A stretch of 64,000 bases of DNA from Celeribacter sp. HF31 (GTDB taxonomy: Bacteria; Pseudomonadota; Alphaproteobacteria; Rhodobacterales; Rhodobacteraceae). Within the stretch, counting starts at the first letter, position 1. Each line of letters starts with the position of its first letter. A program made the translations under genes and the position numbers. Shown in pieces: positions 1 to 8,542 of this stretch. The notes under the pieces were generated by a model. That model ran no database searches. It was given only the letters and a program-made list of their open reading frames with translations, and was not told the origin of the DNA. Location of the stretch: assembly GCF_011806455.1 (NCBI RefSeq), contig NZ_JAATOT010000009.1, positions 38,393-102,392 of the forward strand, given 5' to 3'.

Positions 1-339
1 CAGGCTTGGGTGTCGCAGCAGACTCTTGCCAAGGCGCGAACCTGCAATTGGAAATCCATCACCATACAGGTCCGGCTCGAGCGGGCTGAGTGAAAGCGGG
101 AACTCTCTATGTGCCTATCCGCTGCTAGCACTCAATCACGGCTGTGCCGAAGCCGAATTTATTTTTTGGAGCACTCTACTGAGAAGGCGCGGCCAAAAAT
201 GAACTCGCGTCCTGAGCCAACAGAGTCTTGGGCGGGGCTTTGCACCTCCCCTGTCATGTCATTGATGCCACCGACGCACGACACCGCCGCCACGGGATGT
301 GGCCGCGATGCTGCGTTAGACTGTGACTGTCTTAGGCGC
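1..339. other. Unassigned left edge
   Basis: No gene can be supported here. Frame 1 is open from base 1 to a TGA at 91-93 and could be the last 30 codons of a gene entering from the left, but the 30 residues match nothing I recognise. From 94 to 339 I see no convincing reading frame, terminator or repeat. The region lies downstream of the ring-cleavage dioxygenase, so it may also contain that operon's unrecognised 3' end. Confidence 0.3.
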
Positions 340-1179
340 TCAGGCGAGGACGAAATCGTACTGCGCCGTCCACTCACCGCGCCGTTCTCCGGCGGTTTCC
401 TGGACAAAATCGACAATCAGCTCGCTTTTCACGCCGAAAACCGTGTCGTTCGAAATATAGGCATCCCCCGCGACAAACGTGTGCGTGATAAGAGGTTTGT
501 ATCCGTTGGCCATCACGCGAAAATGGGTATGCGCCGGGCGATACGGATGACGCCCGATCTGGCGTAGCATCTTGCCGACCGGGCCGTCATCGGGAATCGG
601 ATAGGACACCGGCTTGATTCCGTAGAACCAATAGCGACCGTCGGTGCCGGTTCTGAACACGCCGCGATTGTTCCATTTCGGCTGAATATCGGGTTGCTGC
701 ACGTCATAAAACCCTTCGGCATTGTCCGACCACACATCGACCAAAGCCCCTTCGATCGGATTGCCCTCAAGATCGAGAACCCGCCCTTCGAACAAACAGC
801 GCTCGCCCTTACCATCCAGAGAAATATCCGAACCCATGGCACGTTCCGGCGCCCCTTCGACGTGGAATGGCCCGAAAACGGTCGAGGGCGTGGCCCCCGC
901 AGGTTTTCGGTTCTGAATGGCATCCACCAACATAGACACGCCCAAAACATCAGACAGCAGGATGTATTCCTGGCGTTCTTCGGAACAGATTTGACCTGTG
1001 GCCGTCAAAAACCCGATGGCAACGGCCCATTCCTCTTCTGTCAGCTCCACATCTTTTACGAAGGCATGCAAATGCTCTACAAGCGAGCGCATCACGTCTG
1101 CAAGCCGCTCCGGGACATCCGCACCGATACGCCCGTTGACAACCTCAACGGATTTACGTTCCTCAAAATAGGCACTCAT
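340..1179 (-). CDS. Hydroxyquinol 1,2-dioxygenase-type intradiol dioxygenase
   Basis: A 279-residue intradiol ring-cleavage dioxygenase, expected to open a 1,2-dihydroxylated ring between the hydroxyls to give maleylacetate or a muconate. It has the N-terminal helical dimerisation domain and then the beta-sandwich catalytic domain. Fe(III) ligands are visible as the Tyr in DNAEGFYDV, the Tyr in SYPIPDDG and the two His in GRHPYRPAHTHF. The SYPIPDDGPVGKML and HPYRPAHTHF blocks are what I know from hydroxyquinol 1,2-dioxygenases; catechol 1,2-dioxygenases usually have GYGCPPDG and GRHGNRPAH in these places. The next gene in the same direction is a maleylacetate reductase, the enzyme that follows hydroxyquinol cleavage, which supports the call. 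A chlorocatechol or catechol role is less likely but not excluded. Confidence 0.85.
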   Translation of the reverse strand: MSAYFEERKSVEVVNGRIGADVPERLADVMRSLVEHLHAFVKDVELTEEEWAVAIGFLTATGQICSEERQEYILLSDVLGVSMLVDAIQNRKPAGATPSTVFGPFHVEGAPERAMGSDISLDGKGERCLFEGRVLDLEGNPIEGALVDVWSDNAEGFYDVQQPDIQPKWNNRGVFRTGTDGRYWFYGIKPVSYPIPDDGPVGKMLRQIGRHPYRPAHTHFRVMANGYKPLITHTFVAGDAYISNDTVFGVKSELIVDFVQETAGERRGEWTAQYDFVLA

Positions 1180-1208
1180 TTGGGGTCTCCTCCTTCAAAC
1201 AATCCCAA

Positions 1209-2267
1209 TTACGATTGTGGTGGCTCTCCGCGCCACGCCCGCGCCAGCATGTCTCTCAGCGCGCCTTCCTCGAGCGGTCTGGGATTGGCATAGGGGTTTT
1301 TCAAAGCCATCTGCGCGGCCGTTGCGATCCCATTTTCCGGCATGCCCAGGTCTGCGAGGGCGCGCGGCGCACCAAGGCGCCCGGACAACTCATAGAGCGC
1401 CACGGCGGGATCCAACCCGAGCACATCTTGCAAGCGAACCATGACCGGCGCGATGGCGGGCGCGTTATACGCGAGGGAATGCGGCAGCATGACGGTATGC
1501 GTTTGCGCATGCGGCAGATCGAAACTGCCGCCCAGCGTGTGGCAAATCTTGTGATGCAAGGACATCGCCACGGAGTCGAGGCACAGGCCACAGAGCCACG
1601 ATCCGTAAAAAAGATCGGCCCGGACGCCCATATCCGTTGGAGAATCTGCCAGCTTTGGAAGGGCATTGGCCAAAACCTTGATCGCCTCCAGCGCCATAAG
1701 GTCGGTGATAGGATTTGCGTCTGGTGCATAGAGCGCCTCCACGGCATGGGCCATGGCATTCATGCCCGACAGGCCGGACATGCCGAGCGGCAACCCCTGC
1801 GTCAACTCGACATCGTAAATCACCGTATCGGGGCGAATGGCGGGCGCACGACGGGTTGTCTTCACGCCCGCTTCCGTCTCGCCGAGGATATTTGTCATCT
1901 CGGAACCGGAATATGTCGTCGGCAGGCTGACATGCGCCAGCCCCTGACGCACGGCCAGCGCCTTTCCCAAACCAATGGTCGATCCGCCACCGATGGACAC
2001 GACCCCGTCGGCCCCGCAGTTTTTCAGGTCATCGAGAGCCGACTGCGTCACGTCGACGGGCGTATGCATGGCGGCGCCCGAAAATACTGTCCACTCCCGG
2101 TTCTCAAGACCTTCGGACAAAAGCTCGACGGCATCGGCCTGTTGAGGTGTGGTGAGAATGAGGGGATGCATGATCCCCAAACGATCCAGCTCTTCGCCAA
2201 GTGCCTTGCGGGCACCGGGCGCGAACAGAATGCGGCGCGCATGAGAGAGATAGGTGAAGTTTTTCAT
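1209..2267 (-). CDS. Maleylacetate reductase
   Basis: Iron-containing alcohol dehydrogenase family, about 352 residues, reducing maleylacetate to 3-oxoadipate with NAD(P)H. The start is taken at MKNFTYLSHARR (2267); the 32 codons upstream in the open frame look non-coding. Features seen: the GGGSTIGLGKALA nucleotide-binding turn near residue 90, PTTYSGSEMT, and the histidine-rich metal-site equivalents MSLHHKICHTLGG and DLPHAQTHTVMLPH. Maleylacetate reductases keep these family signatures although some do not need iron. It lies 29 bp upstream of the dioxygenase and downstream of the TRAP genes on the same strand, so it is probably co-transcribed. The pair defines a hydroxyquinol or chlorocatechol-like lower pathway into 3-oxoadipate. 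Confidence 0.88.
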   Translation of the reverse strand: MKNFTYLSHARRILFAPGARKALGEELDRLGIMHPLILTTPQQADAVELLSEGLENREWTVFSGAAMHTPVDVTQSALDDLKNCGADGVVSIGGGSTIGLGKALAVRQGLAHVSLPTTYSGSEMTNILGETEAGVKTTRRAPAIRPDTVIYDVELTQGLPLGMSGLSGMNAMAHAVEALYAPDANPITDLMALEAIKVLANALPKLADSPTDMGVRADLFYGSWLCGLCLDSVAMSLHHKICHTLGGSFDLPHAQTHTVMLPHSLAYNAPAIAPVMVRLQDVLGLDPAVALYELSGRLGAPRALADLGMPENGIATAAQMALKNPYANPRPLEEGALRDMLARAWRGEPPQS

Positions 2268-2359
2268 CGTGAAGCCTTTGAAAGAAGCTTTTGGCACTCT
2301 GAGAGTGGCGGCAAGATGGGTGGGCCTCTGCCGGGAGGCCCACCGCAAAGCGCAGAGGG

Positions 2360-3658
2360 TCACATCATGTTAGGAATGAACAAGACGATGACAGGGAAGG
2401 CGAGGATCAGCGCGACGCGCAGCACATCGACCAGCAGGAAAGACACGAGACCGCGGAAGATCGTACCAAGCTGCACATCTTTGACGACGGATTTCAGAAC
2501 AAAAGCGTTCAACCCAACAGGTGGGGTGATGTAGCTCACCTCAGTCACGATCACGACATAAATGCCGAACCAGATCAGGTCGAACCCCTGCGCGGCAACA
2601 ATCGGATAAAAAATCGGCACCGTCAGCGTGATCATGGACAGACCTTCGAGCACGCAGCCGAGAACGAGATAGATGAGCGTGATGACGGCGATGACCATGA
2701 GGGGATGATCTCCGATCGAGGTCACGAGCATCTGGATGTCGCGGGTCATGCCCGAGAGGTTCACGTAGTTCGCAAATGTCAGCGCGCCGAAGAGGATAAA
2801 GAACATCATCGCCGTGGTCTTGGCGGTTTCATAGAGCGTGAGCAGGGTTTTGGCAAAGTTCAAACGGCCCTGAAGCAGAACCAGAAGGAACGCGCCCCCT
2901 GCCCCCATGCCGGCACTTTCCGTCGGTGTGAAGACACCGAAATAGATGCCGCCCATCACAAAGGCGAAGAGACCGAGTGCGCCAGCGACGCCTTTGAGGG
3001 CAAAGATGCGCGCCCTAAGCGGCAGCTTGTCTTCCACCGGCAAATCAAAATGTCCGAAATGAACGGAGATGCGCACGGCAACCGCATAGAGCACAACGCC
3101 GAGAATGCCGGGAATGATGCCCGCGAGGAACAGTTTGCCGATATCCTGCTGAGTCATGATGCCGTAGAACACGAGGATCACGGAGGGCGGGATCAGGATG
3201 CCAAGCGTGCCGCCCGCCGCGATGGAGGCGGTCGACAGGCTGTCGGGGTAACCGAATTTGCGCATGTTCGGCAGGGCGATTTTCGCCATGGTGGACGCGG
3301 TCGCCAAAGACGAACCACAGACCGACGAGAATCCGCCACAGGCCACCACGGTCGCCACCGCCAACCCGCCCTTGCGGTGCCGGAGCCAGGCGTAAGCAGC
3401 GGAATAGAGGTCGCGTGCAATCCCCGATTGCACCACGAAATTCCCCATCATCAGAAACAGCGGCAGGATCGAGAGTGAATAGCTGCGGCTGTGCTCGAAA
3501 TAGGTTTGGCCCAGCAGAGAAAAAGCCGGAGACCATCCAATGATCGCCGCCGTGCCGACCGTGCCCAGAAGCGCAAGTGCGAAAGAGATCGGAACGCCGA
3601 GAAACAGCAGGACAAACAGGACAAGCGTCCCGATTTCCCAATTGGCAAGCAAGGACAT
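2360..3658 (-). CDS. TRAP transporter large permease (DctM family)
   Basis: A 432-residue, highly hydrophobic inner-membrane protein with about 11-13 predicted helices, the length expected of a DctM/SiaM large subunit. Signatures include a glycine-rich SGSSLATASTMAKIALP stretch near residue 130, GGTLGILIPPSVILVFYG near 160, and the C-terminal YITPPVGLN motif. It works with the small permease and periplasmic binding protein to move a carboxylate inward using the sodium or proton gradient. The stop is 1 bp from the small-permease gene (order P-Q-M on the minus strand), so the three are one operon. Beside iac and ring-cleavage genes, the cargo is plausibly an aromatic carboxylate such as indole-3-acetate (inference). 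Confidence 0.93.
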   Translation of the reverse strand: MSLLANWEIGTLVLFVLLFLGVPISFALALLGTVGTAAIIGWSPAFSLLGQTYFEHSRSYSLSILPLFLMMGNFVVQSGIARDLYSAAYAWLRHRKGGLAVATVVACGGFSSVCGSSLATASTMAKIALPNMRKFGYPDSLSTASIAAGGTLGILIPPSVILVFYGIMTQQDIGKLFLAGIIPGILGVVLYAVAVRISVHFGHFDLPVEDKLPLRARIFALKGVAGALGLFAFVMGGIYFGVFTPTESAGMGAGGAFLLVLLQGRLNFAKTLLTLYETAKTTAMMFFILFGALTFANYVNLSGMTRDIQMLVTSIGDHPLMVIAVITLIYLVLGCVLEGLSMITLTVPIFYPIVAAQGFDLIWFGIYVVIVTEVSYITPPVGLNAFVLKSVVKDVQLGTIFRGLVSFLLVDVLRVALILAFPVIVLFIPNMM

Positions 3659-3659
3659 G

Positions 3660-4196
3660 TCAGCTTTCCTTTTTCAGATCGTCAGATGGCGGACGGTAGA
3701 AGATTTGCGCCAGCATCAAGAGGGCAGAGGCGCCGCAAAGAAGGGCGGCGAAATAGCCGATCGGCGCAATCGGCAGCTCAAGAGTGGCCGTGGTACCGCC
3801 ATAGCCTGCGACCTGATCGGCCGTGATCCAAAGGCGCCAGGCGATCATCATCTGGATCCCGGCTGAGGCGACGAGCACCGCCGGACGACGGAGCTTGTCC
3901 ACTGAAAGCGGCAAACGATCCGTGACCAGATCGACCGTGACATGTTCGCGGTCCAGCGTCGCGGCAGGCAGCCCGAGAAAGATTAATCCGGCGAGCATCA
4001 ATTCGGTAAGCTCGGTCGAGCCTTTCACCGGGTTATTGAACAGATAGCGTCCCAGAACATCGGTCACGGTCAACCCCATCATCACGATGAGCAACAGCGA
4101 ACAGGCGGCTGCAATCAGCATGTGAATGGGGTGGGCCACCCGTGGGGGCAGCCCGTCCGCATGATGTCCGGCAACAAGTTCGGACAGGTTGATCAT
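3660..4196 (-). CDS. TRAP transporter small permease (DctQ family)
   Basis: A 178-residue protein with four hydrophobic helices, typical of DctQ. The tract around LLIVMMGLTVTDVLGRYLFNNPVKGSTELTELML contains the usual R-Y-x-F-N-x-P-x-x-G-x-x-E-L-xE DctQ signature near residues 50-70. It forms the membrane complex with the neighbouring large subunit. Its start overlaps the end of the binding-protein gene by four bases (ATGA), and it ends 1 bp before the large permease, so translation is probably coupled. Confidence 0.9.
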   Translation of the reverse strand: MINLSELVAGHHADGLPPRVAHPIHMLIAAACSLLLIVMMGLTVTDVLGRYLFNNPVKGSTELTELMLAGLIFLGLPAATLDREHVTVDLVTDRLPLSVDKLRRPAVLVASAGIQMMIAWRLWITADQVAGYGGTTATLELPIAPIGYFAALLCGASALLMLAQIFYRPPSDDLKKES

Positions 4197-5221
4197 TCTT
4201 CGGCCTCAACCTTTTCGATCTCGGCGAGAAGCATGTCATAGGCGGCCTGACCGTCGATCCCGGTGGCGCTGACCTGTTCGATCCGATCGGCGACGATGGG
4301 GGCGAGACGCTCTTTCAGTGCGGCGACCTCTTCCTCTGTTGCGGCCTTGATCTCGATCTTGCCGTCCATCTGGGCGAGACCCGCTGCGTCGGCAGCGTTC
4401 CACATCTCACCGGCACGACGGGCGAATGCCTCGCCGAGCAGCGGTTCGATCAGGGCTTGGTCCTCAGGCGCAATCGAATTCCATTTGGCCTCGTTCATCA
4501 CCACATACATGGCCGAATTGTAGAGGCCACCCTCGACCGTGTAGCCATAGTCGAGAATGTCCTCGAGGCTAAAGAAGGTCACGGTTTCGAACGGAAAGAA
4601 GATGCCGTCGGCAACGCCTTGGGACAAAAGCTCATAGGCTTTCGACGAGGGGCCTTCGACCGGCACGGCTCCCAGTTCGGAGGCGATGTCATGCGCCACG
4701 GTCGAGCCGATCCGGATTTTCTGACCGGCCACATCCTCGGCGGTTTCGATCGGCTCGCGGGAGAAAATCTCGCCCGGACCGTGGGTGAACACCGTGAGCA
4801 GTTTGACCCCATCGTATTCACCGGCATCCTTGAGCATGGCGTCCTGAACGCGCCAGAATGCGACGGAGGTCGCGACCGCATCATCCGACAGGAACGGCAT
4901 TTCGGCGAGAACCGAGGTTTTGAACCGTCCCGGGGAGTAGCCGTGCACCGCGTAGGCGATATCTGCGATGCCGTTCTTGGCGATGTCGAAAGAGGCCGGG
5001 GGCGGTCCGAGCGGCGCCGGCAGGATGTTGATTTTGACGCGGCCTTCGGTAACGCGCTCAATATCGGCGGCCCAGGGCACAAAAAGTTCAGAGACCTGCG
5101 GGTGGGTCGGCGGCAGCCAGCTGTTCATCGTCAGCACGGTTTCGGCATGTGCCGCGCCGGCGAAAAGTGCGATTGCAGCCGCTGTTGAAGCGATCTTTTT
5201 GATTTTCACGTTCATTTTCAC
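4193..5221 (-). CDS. TRAP transporter periplasmic solute-binding protein (DctP family)
   Basis: A 342-residue protein with an N-terminal signal peptide (KIKKIASTAAAIALFAGAAHA, cleavage likely after AHA near residue 26) followed by ETVLTMNSWLPPTHP, a classic DctP fold start. It captures the solute in the periplasm for the DctQM permease. The family's substrate-carboxylate Arg is expected in the QKIRIG segment near residue 165. First gene of the TRAP/maleylacetate reductase/dioxygenase operon, transcribed away from the MarR gene. The 105-bp gap to the regulator must hold the promoters of both. Confidence 0.92.
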   Translation of the reverse strand: MKMNVKIKKIASTAAAIALFAGAAHAETVLTMNSWLPPTHPQVSELFVPWAADIERVTEGRVKINILPAPLGPPPASFDIAKNGIADIAYAVHGYSPGRFKTSVLAEMPFLSDDAVATSVAFWRVQDAMLKDAGEYDGVKLLTVFTHGPGEIFSREPIETAEDVAGQKIRIGSTVAHDIASELGAVPVEGPSSKAYELLSQGVADGIFFPFETVTFFSLEDILDYGYTVEGGLYNSAMYVVMNEAKWNSIAPEDQALIEPLLGEAFARRAGEMWNAADAAGLAQMDGKIEIKAATEEEVAALKERLAPIVADRIEQVSATGIDGQAAYDMLLAEIEKVEAEE

Positions 5222-5326
5222 ATTCCCTATTGGTGAGTGTTGGTGTTATGACGCCCTGACCGGACATTTTGTTTTTGTTTAAGAAACTCTAAGTGCCTTT
5301 GGGCGTGACGAAGCCAGACACAGGTA

Positions 5327-5800
5327 ATGACCAAGATGAGTGAACTGCCGCAAGATCAGCAGGCCCCCGAACATCTTCGTGACACATGGCCCTATTTTTG
5401 GGTCAACCGGGTCAACGCCTATTACACCCGGGCGCTGGAAAAACGCTTGAAGCCGATGGGCGTCGACGCGCCGCGCTGGCGCGTGCTGATGTCGCTCTAC
5501 CAACAGCAATTCATGTCGGTCTCCGAGATCGCTGAATTCTCCACGCTCAAGCTCAACACCACGACAAAGATCGTCCAGCGCATGATCATCGATGGTCTGG
5601 TCGAAACCCGGGTGCGCCCGACCGATGGCCGGGTCACCGAGGTCTGCCTGACAGAAAAGGGCGATGCACTGCGTGCCAAGGCCTTGGTTGAGGTCGACCG
5701 CATTCGTGCGGAGAGTTTCTACAATACCTCGCCCGCAGAGCTTCAGACGCTCAACGAGATCCTTGAAAAGATCAGCGCCGATCTCGCGCGGATGATCTGA
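5327..5800 (+). CDS. iacR: MarR-family regulator of the iac cluster
   Basis: A 157-residue MarR-type winged-helix repressor. The central part (VSEIAEFSTLKLNTTTKIVQRMIIDGLVETR, residues about 65-95) is the helix-turn-helix, followed by the wing RPTDGRVTEVCLTEKG. Known iac clusters carry a MarR regulator that represses until indole-3-acetate binds, so the same role is inferred here. It is divergent from the TRAP operon and convergent with the iac operon, whose last gene ends 15 bp past its stop. Translation may begin at 5327 or at a second ATG at 5336. The upstream gap has only a short GTTT-AAG-AAAC repeat (5277-5287) as a possible operator. Confidence 0.82.
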   Translation: MTKMSELPQDQQAPEHLRDTWPYFWVNRVNAYYTRALEKRLKPMGVDAPRWRVLMSLYQQQFMSVSEIAEFSTLKLNTTTKIVQRMIIDGLVETRVRPTDGRVTEVCLTEKGDALRAKALVEVDRIRAESFYNTSPAELQTLNEILEKISADLARMI

Positions 5801-5814
5801 TGCGCGCGCGCGCA

Positions 5815-6318
5815 TCAGGCTTGCTCCACCGTGAGATGGTGATAGTCGCGGCTGAACCACACAAGCCCATGACGCGCCTCCTCGGAGAGCCGTACCGCCT
5901 CGACCTGGCAAAAGAGCACGGAGTGGGTTCCTTCCTCATGGCGACTGGTGATGCGGCAATCGAACGCGACATTGGCATCCGCCAGCATCGGTGATCCGGT
6001 CTGAGCGGTGACCCATTCACCATAAGAAAAGCGATCCACGCCTTCGACATAGCGGGCAAAATGACCGGACAGCGCCTGATGTTCTGAGGCCAGAACATTG
6101 ACAGCCAACACGCCGTTTTCGACGAATTTGTCGTGGGCAAAGGCGTTCTTATTGATGCAGACCAGAAGCGTCGGCGGTTGATCCGTCACCGAACAGACCG
6201 CGGAGGCCACGAGCCCGTGTTGTCCCGCCGGTCCGTCGCTGGTGATCAGGTTCACCGCCGCGCCAAGCCGGCTCATGCCTTCGCGAAAATCAAGCTGGGT
6301 TTGTGTGAGATCAACCAT
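5815..6318 (-). CDS. iacG: Flavin reductase (IacG-like)
   Basis: A 167-residue flavin reductase-like protein of the HpaC type. It has the N-terminal FREGMSRLGAAVNLITSDG block and the later SVTDQPPTLLVCIN segment with a C-terminal GTHSVLFCQVEAV strand, all typical of FMN-binding split-barrel reductases. It should reduce free FMN or FAD with NAD(P)H and feed the reduced flavin to the IacA monooxygenase. It is the last gene of the iac operon, 3 bp after iacF. The position matches the established iac gene order. Confidence 0.85.
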   Translation of the reverse strand: MVDLTQTQLDFREGMSRLGAAVNLITSDGPAGQHGLVASAVCSVTDQPPTLLVCINKNAFAHDKFVENGVLAVNVLASEHQALSGHFARYVEGVDRFSYGEWVTAQTGSPMLADANVAFDCRITSRHEEGTHSVLFCQVEAVRLSEEARHGLVWFSRDYHHLTVEQA

Positions 6319-6321
6319 GGC

Positions 6322-7284
6322 TCAAATCTCCAAGACCAGTTTCGGACCTTTGGCCCGCGAACAGCAGGCGCAAATCACGTCACCGTCCTCGCGCTCCTCT
6401 TCGGTGAGGAATTGATCGCGGTGGTCGATCTCGCCCGAAAGCACATCGGTCAGACAGGTGCCACAAACGCCTTCTTCGCATTTCACCTCGATCTTGATGC
6501 CTTCGCGCGCCAACGCCTTGGCGATCGTGTCATCGGGACCGACCGTGATGGTCACGCCGCTCTCGGCGCATTCGACCTCGAATGTGTCGCCGGTCACGTC
6601 GACATCGGCGGAGAAATATTCCCGATGCACATTGGCGGTGGCATGCCCCGCCGCTTCCGCCGTCTCGATCACCCAATCCATGAAGCCCTGCGGGCCGCAG
6701 ACATAGAGATGGGTGCTTGCGGCGGGCACGGGCAGATCCCGTGTGAGATCGAGCTTTTGCGCCGCATCCATATCGTCGAAATGGAACACCACCTTGTCGG
6801 CAAAACCGCAGTCTTTAAGCTCGTCCATAAAGGCGGTGACGCCCTCGGAACGGGTGCAGTAATGCAGGGTGAAGTCTTTCCCAATCGCATGGAGCCGCTT
6901 GGCCATCGCGATCATCGGCGTGATGCCGATGCCGCCGCCCAAGAGCACGGTGATCTCGGCGCTCTCATCGAGCGGGAAGTGATTGCGCGGGCCTTCAACC
7001 GTGAACACGGCGCCTTCGACAGCCGTTTCATGCACCTTCACCGAACCGCCCCGGCTCTGCGGGTCTTTCAAAACGCCGATCTCATAAAACCCGGTCTCGG
7101 CCGGATCGGAGCAGAGCGAATATTGCCGCCACATGTCGAGATCCGGCAGGTAGAGATCGAGATGCGCCCCGGCCTCATAGGGCAGGATCGCGCCGCCCGT
7201 TTCCGGCGCAAACCGGATGCGGGCTATGTCGCCACGGTCGTCGATGCGGGCGATGACTTTGAGTTTTTGTGCGTTGTCAGCCAT
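6322..7284 (-). CDS. iacF: Rieske-oxygenase reductase, FMN/NAD/[2Fe-2S] (IacF-like)
   Basis: A three-domain electron-transfer protein of about 320 residues in the phthalate dioxygenase reductase / VanB layout. In order there is a flavin-binding barrel with RQYSLC near residue 53, an NAD domain with GGGIGITPMIAMAKRL near 110, and a C-terminal plant-type [2Fe-2S] domain with CEEGVCGTC and a fourth Cys in ICACCS. It should pass electrons from NADH to the IacCD oxygenase. The ATG at 7284 was chosen because it has a GAGG site directly upstream and abuts the iacE stop; the frame is open 13 codons further. Confidence 0.9.
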   Translation of the reverse strand: MADNAQKLKVIARIDDRGDIARIRFAPETGGAILPYEAGAHLDLYLPDLDMWRQYSLCSDPAETGFYEIGVLKDPQSRGGSVKVHETAVEGAVFTVEGPRNHFPLDESAEITVLLGGGIGITPMIAMAKRLHAIGKDFTLHYCTRSEGVTAFMDELKDCGFADKVVFHFDDMDAAQKLDLTRDLPVPAASTHLYVCGPQGFMDWVIETAEAAGHATANVHREYFSADVDVTGDTFEVECAESGVTITVGPDDTIAKALAREGIKIEVKCEEGVCGTCLTDVLSGEIDHRDQFLTEEEREDGDVICACCSRAKGPKLVLEI

Positions 7285-7286
7285 CT

Positions 7287-8048
7287 TTACCTCACATAAA
7301 GCCCGCCGTTGACGTCCCAACACGCGCCGTTGACGAATGCCGCTTCGGGGCTGGCAAGCATCACCACCATCTGCGCCACGAAGTCGGGATCGCCGAGCTT
7401 CTGCACCGGGATACCCGCAATCGCCGCCTCGATCTTGTCGCCCAGAACACCGCGCACCATCGGCGTGTCCATCGGACCGGGCGCAATGGCGTTGCAGGTG
7501 ATGCCAAAGGGCGCGAGATCGCGGGCGAACACTTTGGTCAGCGTCAGGATCGCGCCTTTCGAGGCCGCGTAATGCGCCCCCGTGGCCGTGCCACCATTCT
7601 GACCCGCGAGCGAGGCCATGTTGACGATCCGGCCATAGCCGCGGTCCTTGAAGTGGCGCGCAAAGATCTGGCTTCCTGCAAAGATACCGCCCGCATTGGT
7701 CGCCATGATGTCGTTGAAGACCGCAGGATCAATCTCCATCAGCGGCTGCGCCATGGTGCGCGCGGCGTTGTTCACCAGCACCTCGACGGAGCCATAGCGT
7801 TCAATGCATTTGTCGAGCACCTCCTGGAAGTCGTCCGGCTTGGAAACGTCCAGTGTGGCGGTGATCGCGGTGTCGCCCGCAAGGTCCAGTTCGGAGGCCA
7901 GAGCTTGCGCCTCCTCGCCGGGGTCGATGTCGGCGATCACCACGCGGTAGCCCGCCTTGTGCAGGGCCCGGACGACGGAGGCGCCAAAGCCGCGCGCTCC
8001 GCCGGTGACAACGGCTGTCTGGATCTGTTCAGGAAGAGGCGCTGTCAT
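7287..8048 (-). CDS. iacE: Short-chain dehydrogenase/reductase (IacE-like)
   Basis: A 253-residue classical SDR. The Rossmann TGGARGFGASV motif lies near residue 15, NNAA near 90, and the catalytic Ser-Tyr-Lys is visible in MASLAGQNGG and HYAASKG (about residues 145-165). The C-terminal VNGACWDVNGGLYV is standard. In characterised iac systems IacE acts with IacA early in indole-3-acetate oxidation, on an indole-ring oxidation product. The start overlaps the end of iacD by one base, and iacF starts 2 bp after its stop. Confidence 0.87.
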   Translation of the reverse strand: MTAPLPEQIQTAVVTGGARGFGASVVRALHKAGYRVVIADIDPGEEAQALASELDLAGDTAITATLDVSKPDDFQEVLDKCIERYGSVEVLVNNAARTMAQPLMEIDPAVFNDIMATNAGGIFAGSQIFARHFKDRGYGRIVNMASLAGQNGGTATGAHYAASKGAILTLTKVFARDLAPFGITCNAIAPGPMDTPMVRGVLGDKIEAAIAGIPVQKLGDPDFVAQMVVMLASPEAAFVNGACWDVNGGLYVR

Positions 8049-8542
8049 CAGAACAAATAGCTGAACGAATTCAGCATCCCGTCGGAGTTCAGGAGACGAA
8101 CGATTTTCTCATGAATCTTAAACCCGTCCTCGGTGACTTTCAGGGTGTAAGAGACATTCCCGGCCCAAACGCGCTGGCGTCCGAACTTGTCCTCGATCAG
8201 ATGCTCTGCACAGGACACCCGGATCACATCGCCCTCGGCGGCGTCGATCCGAAACCGCGACAGGGTGCGCACGGTCTGGGCGGGCGGCGCCGACGAGATC
8301 GAGAACCCACGCTGAAAGCGGCCAATCCGGTCGCGACGCATCTTGTCGTTGTCATAGCACAGGTTGAGCTGGTTCTTGTAATCCTCGCCCTCGCCGATCG
8401 GCAGGATATACACCCCGTCCTCGGTCCAGAGATCGAGCCATTTGTCATATTCCGTGGCGTCGAGCATTGCGCCCTCGGCCCAGATGAATTCCGTGACATC
8501 GGCCAGCAGCGAACGCATGTCGATTTTGCTCATCTCGGTCAT
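8048..8542 (-). CDS. iacD: Aromatic-ring-hydroxylating dioxygenase beta subunit (IacD-like)
   Basis: A 164-residue small subunit of a Rieske non-heme iron oxygenase, with the NTF2/SnoaL-like cone fold and no cofactor of its own. Sequence features include EYDKWLDLWTEDGVYILPI near residue 30 and the C-terminal KIVRLLNSDGMLNSFSYLF. The start at 8542 gives an ATGA overlap with the alpha-subunit stop; the frame is open 55 codons further but that part lies inside iacC. It packs with IacC, probably as an alpha3beta3 hexamer. Confidence 0.9.
   Translation of the reverse strand: MTEMSKIDMRSLLADVTEFIWAEGAMLDATEYDKWLDLWTEDGVYILPIGEGEDYKNQLNLCYDNDKMRRDRIGRFQRGFSISSAPPAQTVRTLSRFRIDAAEGDVIRVSCAEHLIEDKFGRQRVWAGNVSYTLKVTEDGFKIHEKIVRLLNSDGMLNSFSYLF

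Noticed and set aside
340..1179. Catechol 1,2-dioxygenase as the call for the first gene
   Set aside because: The residues around the iron ligands and the neighbouring maleylacetate reductase fit hydroxyquinol cleavage better.
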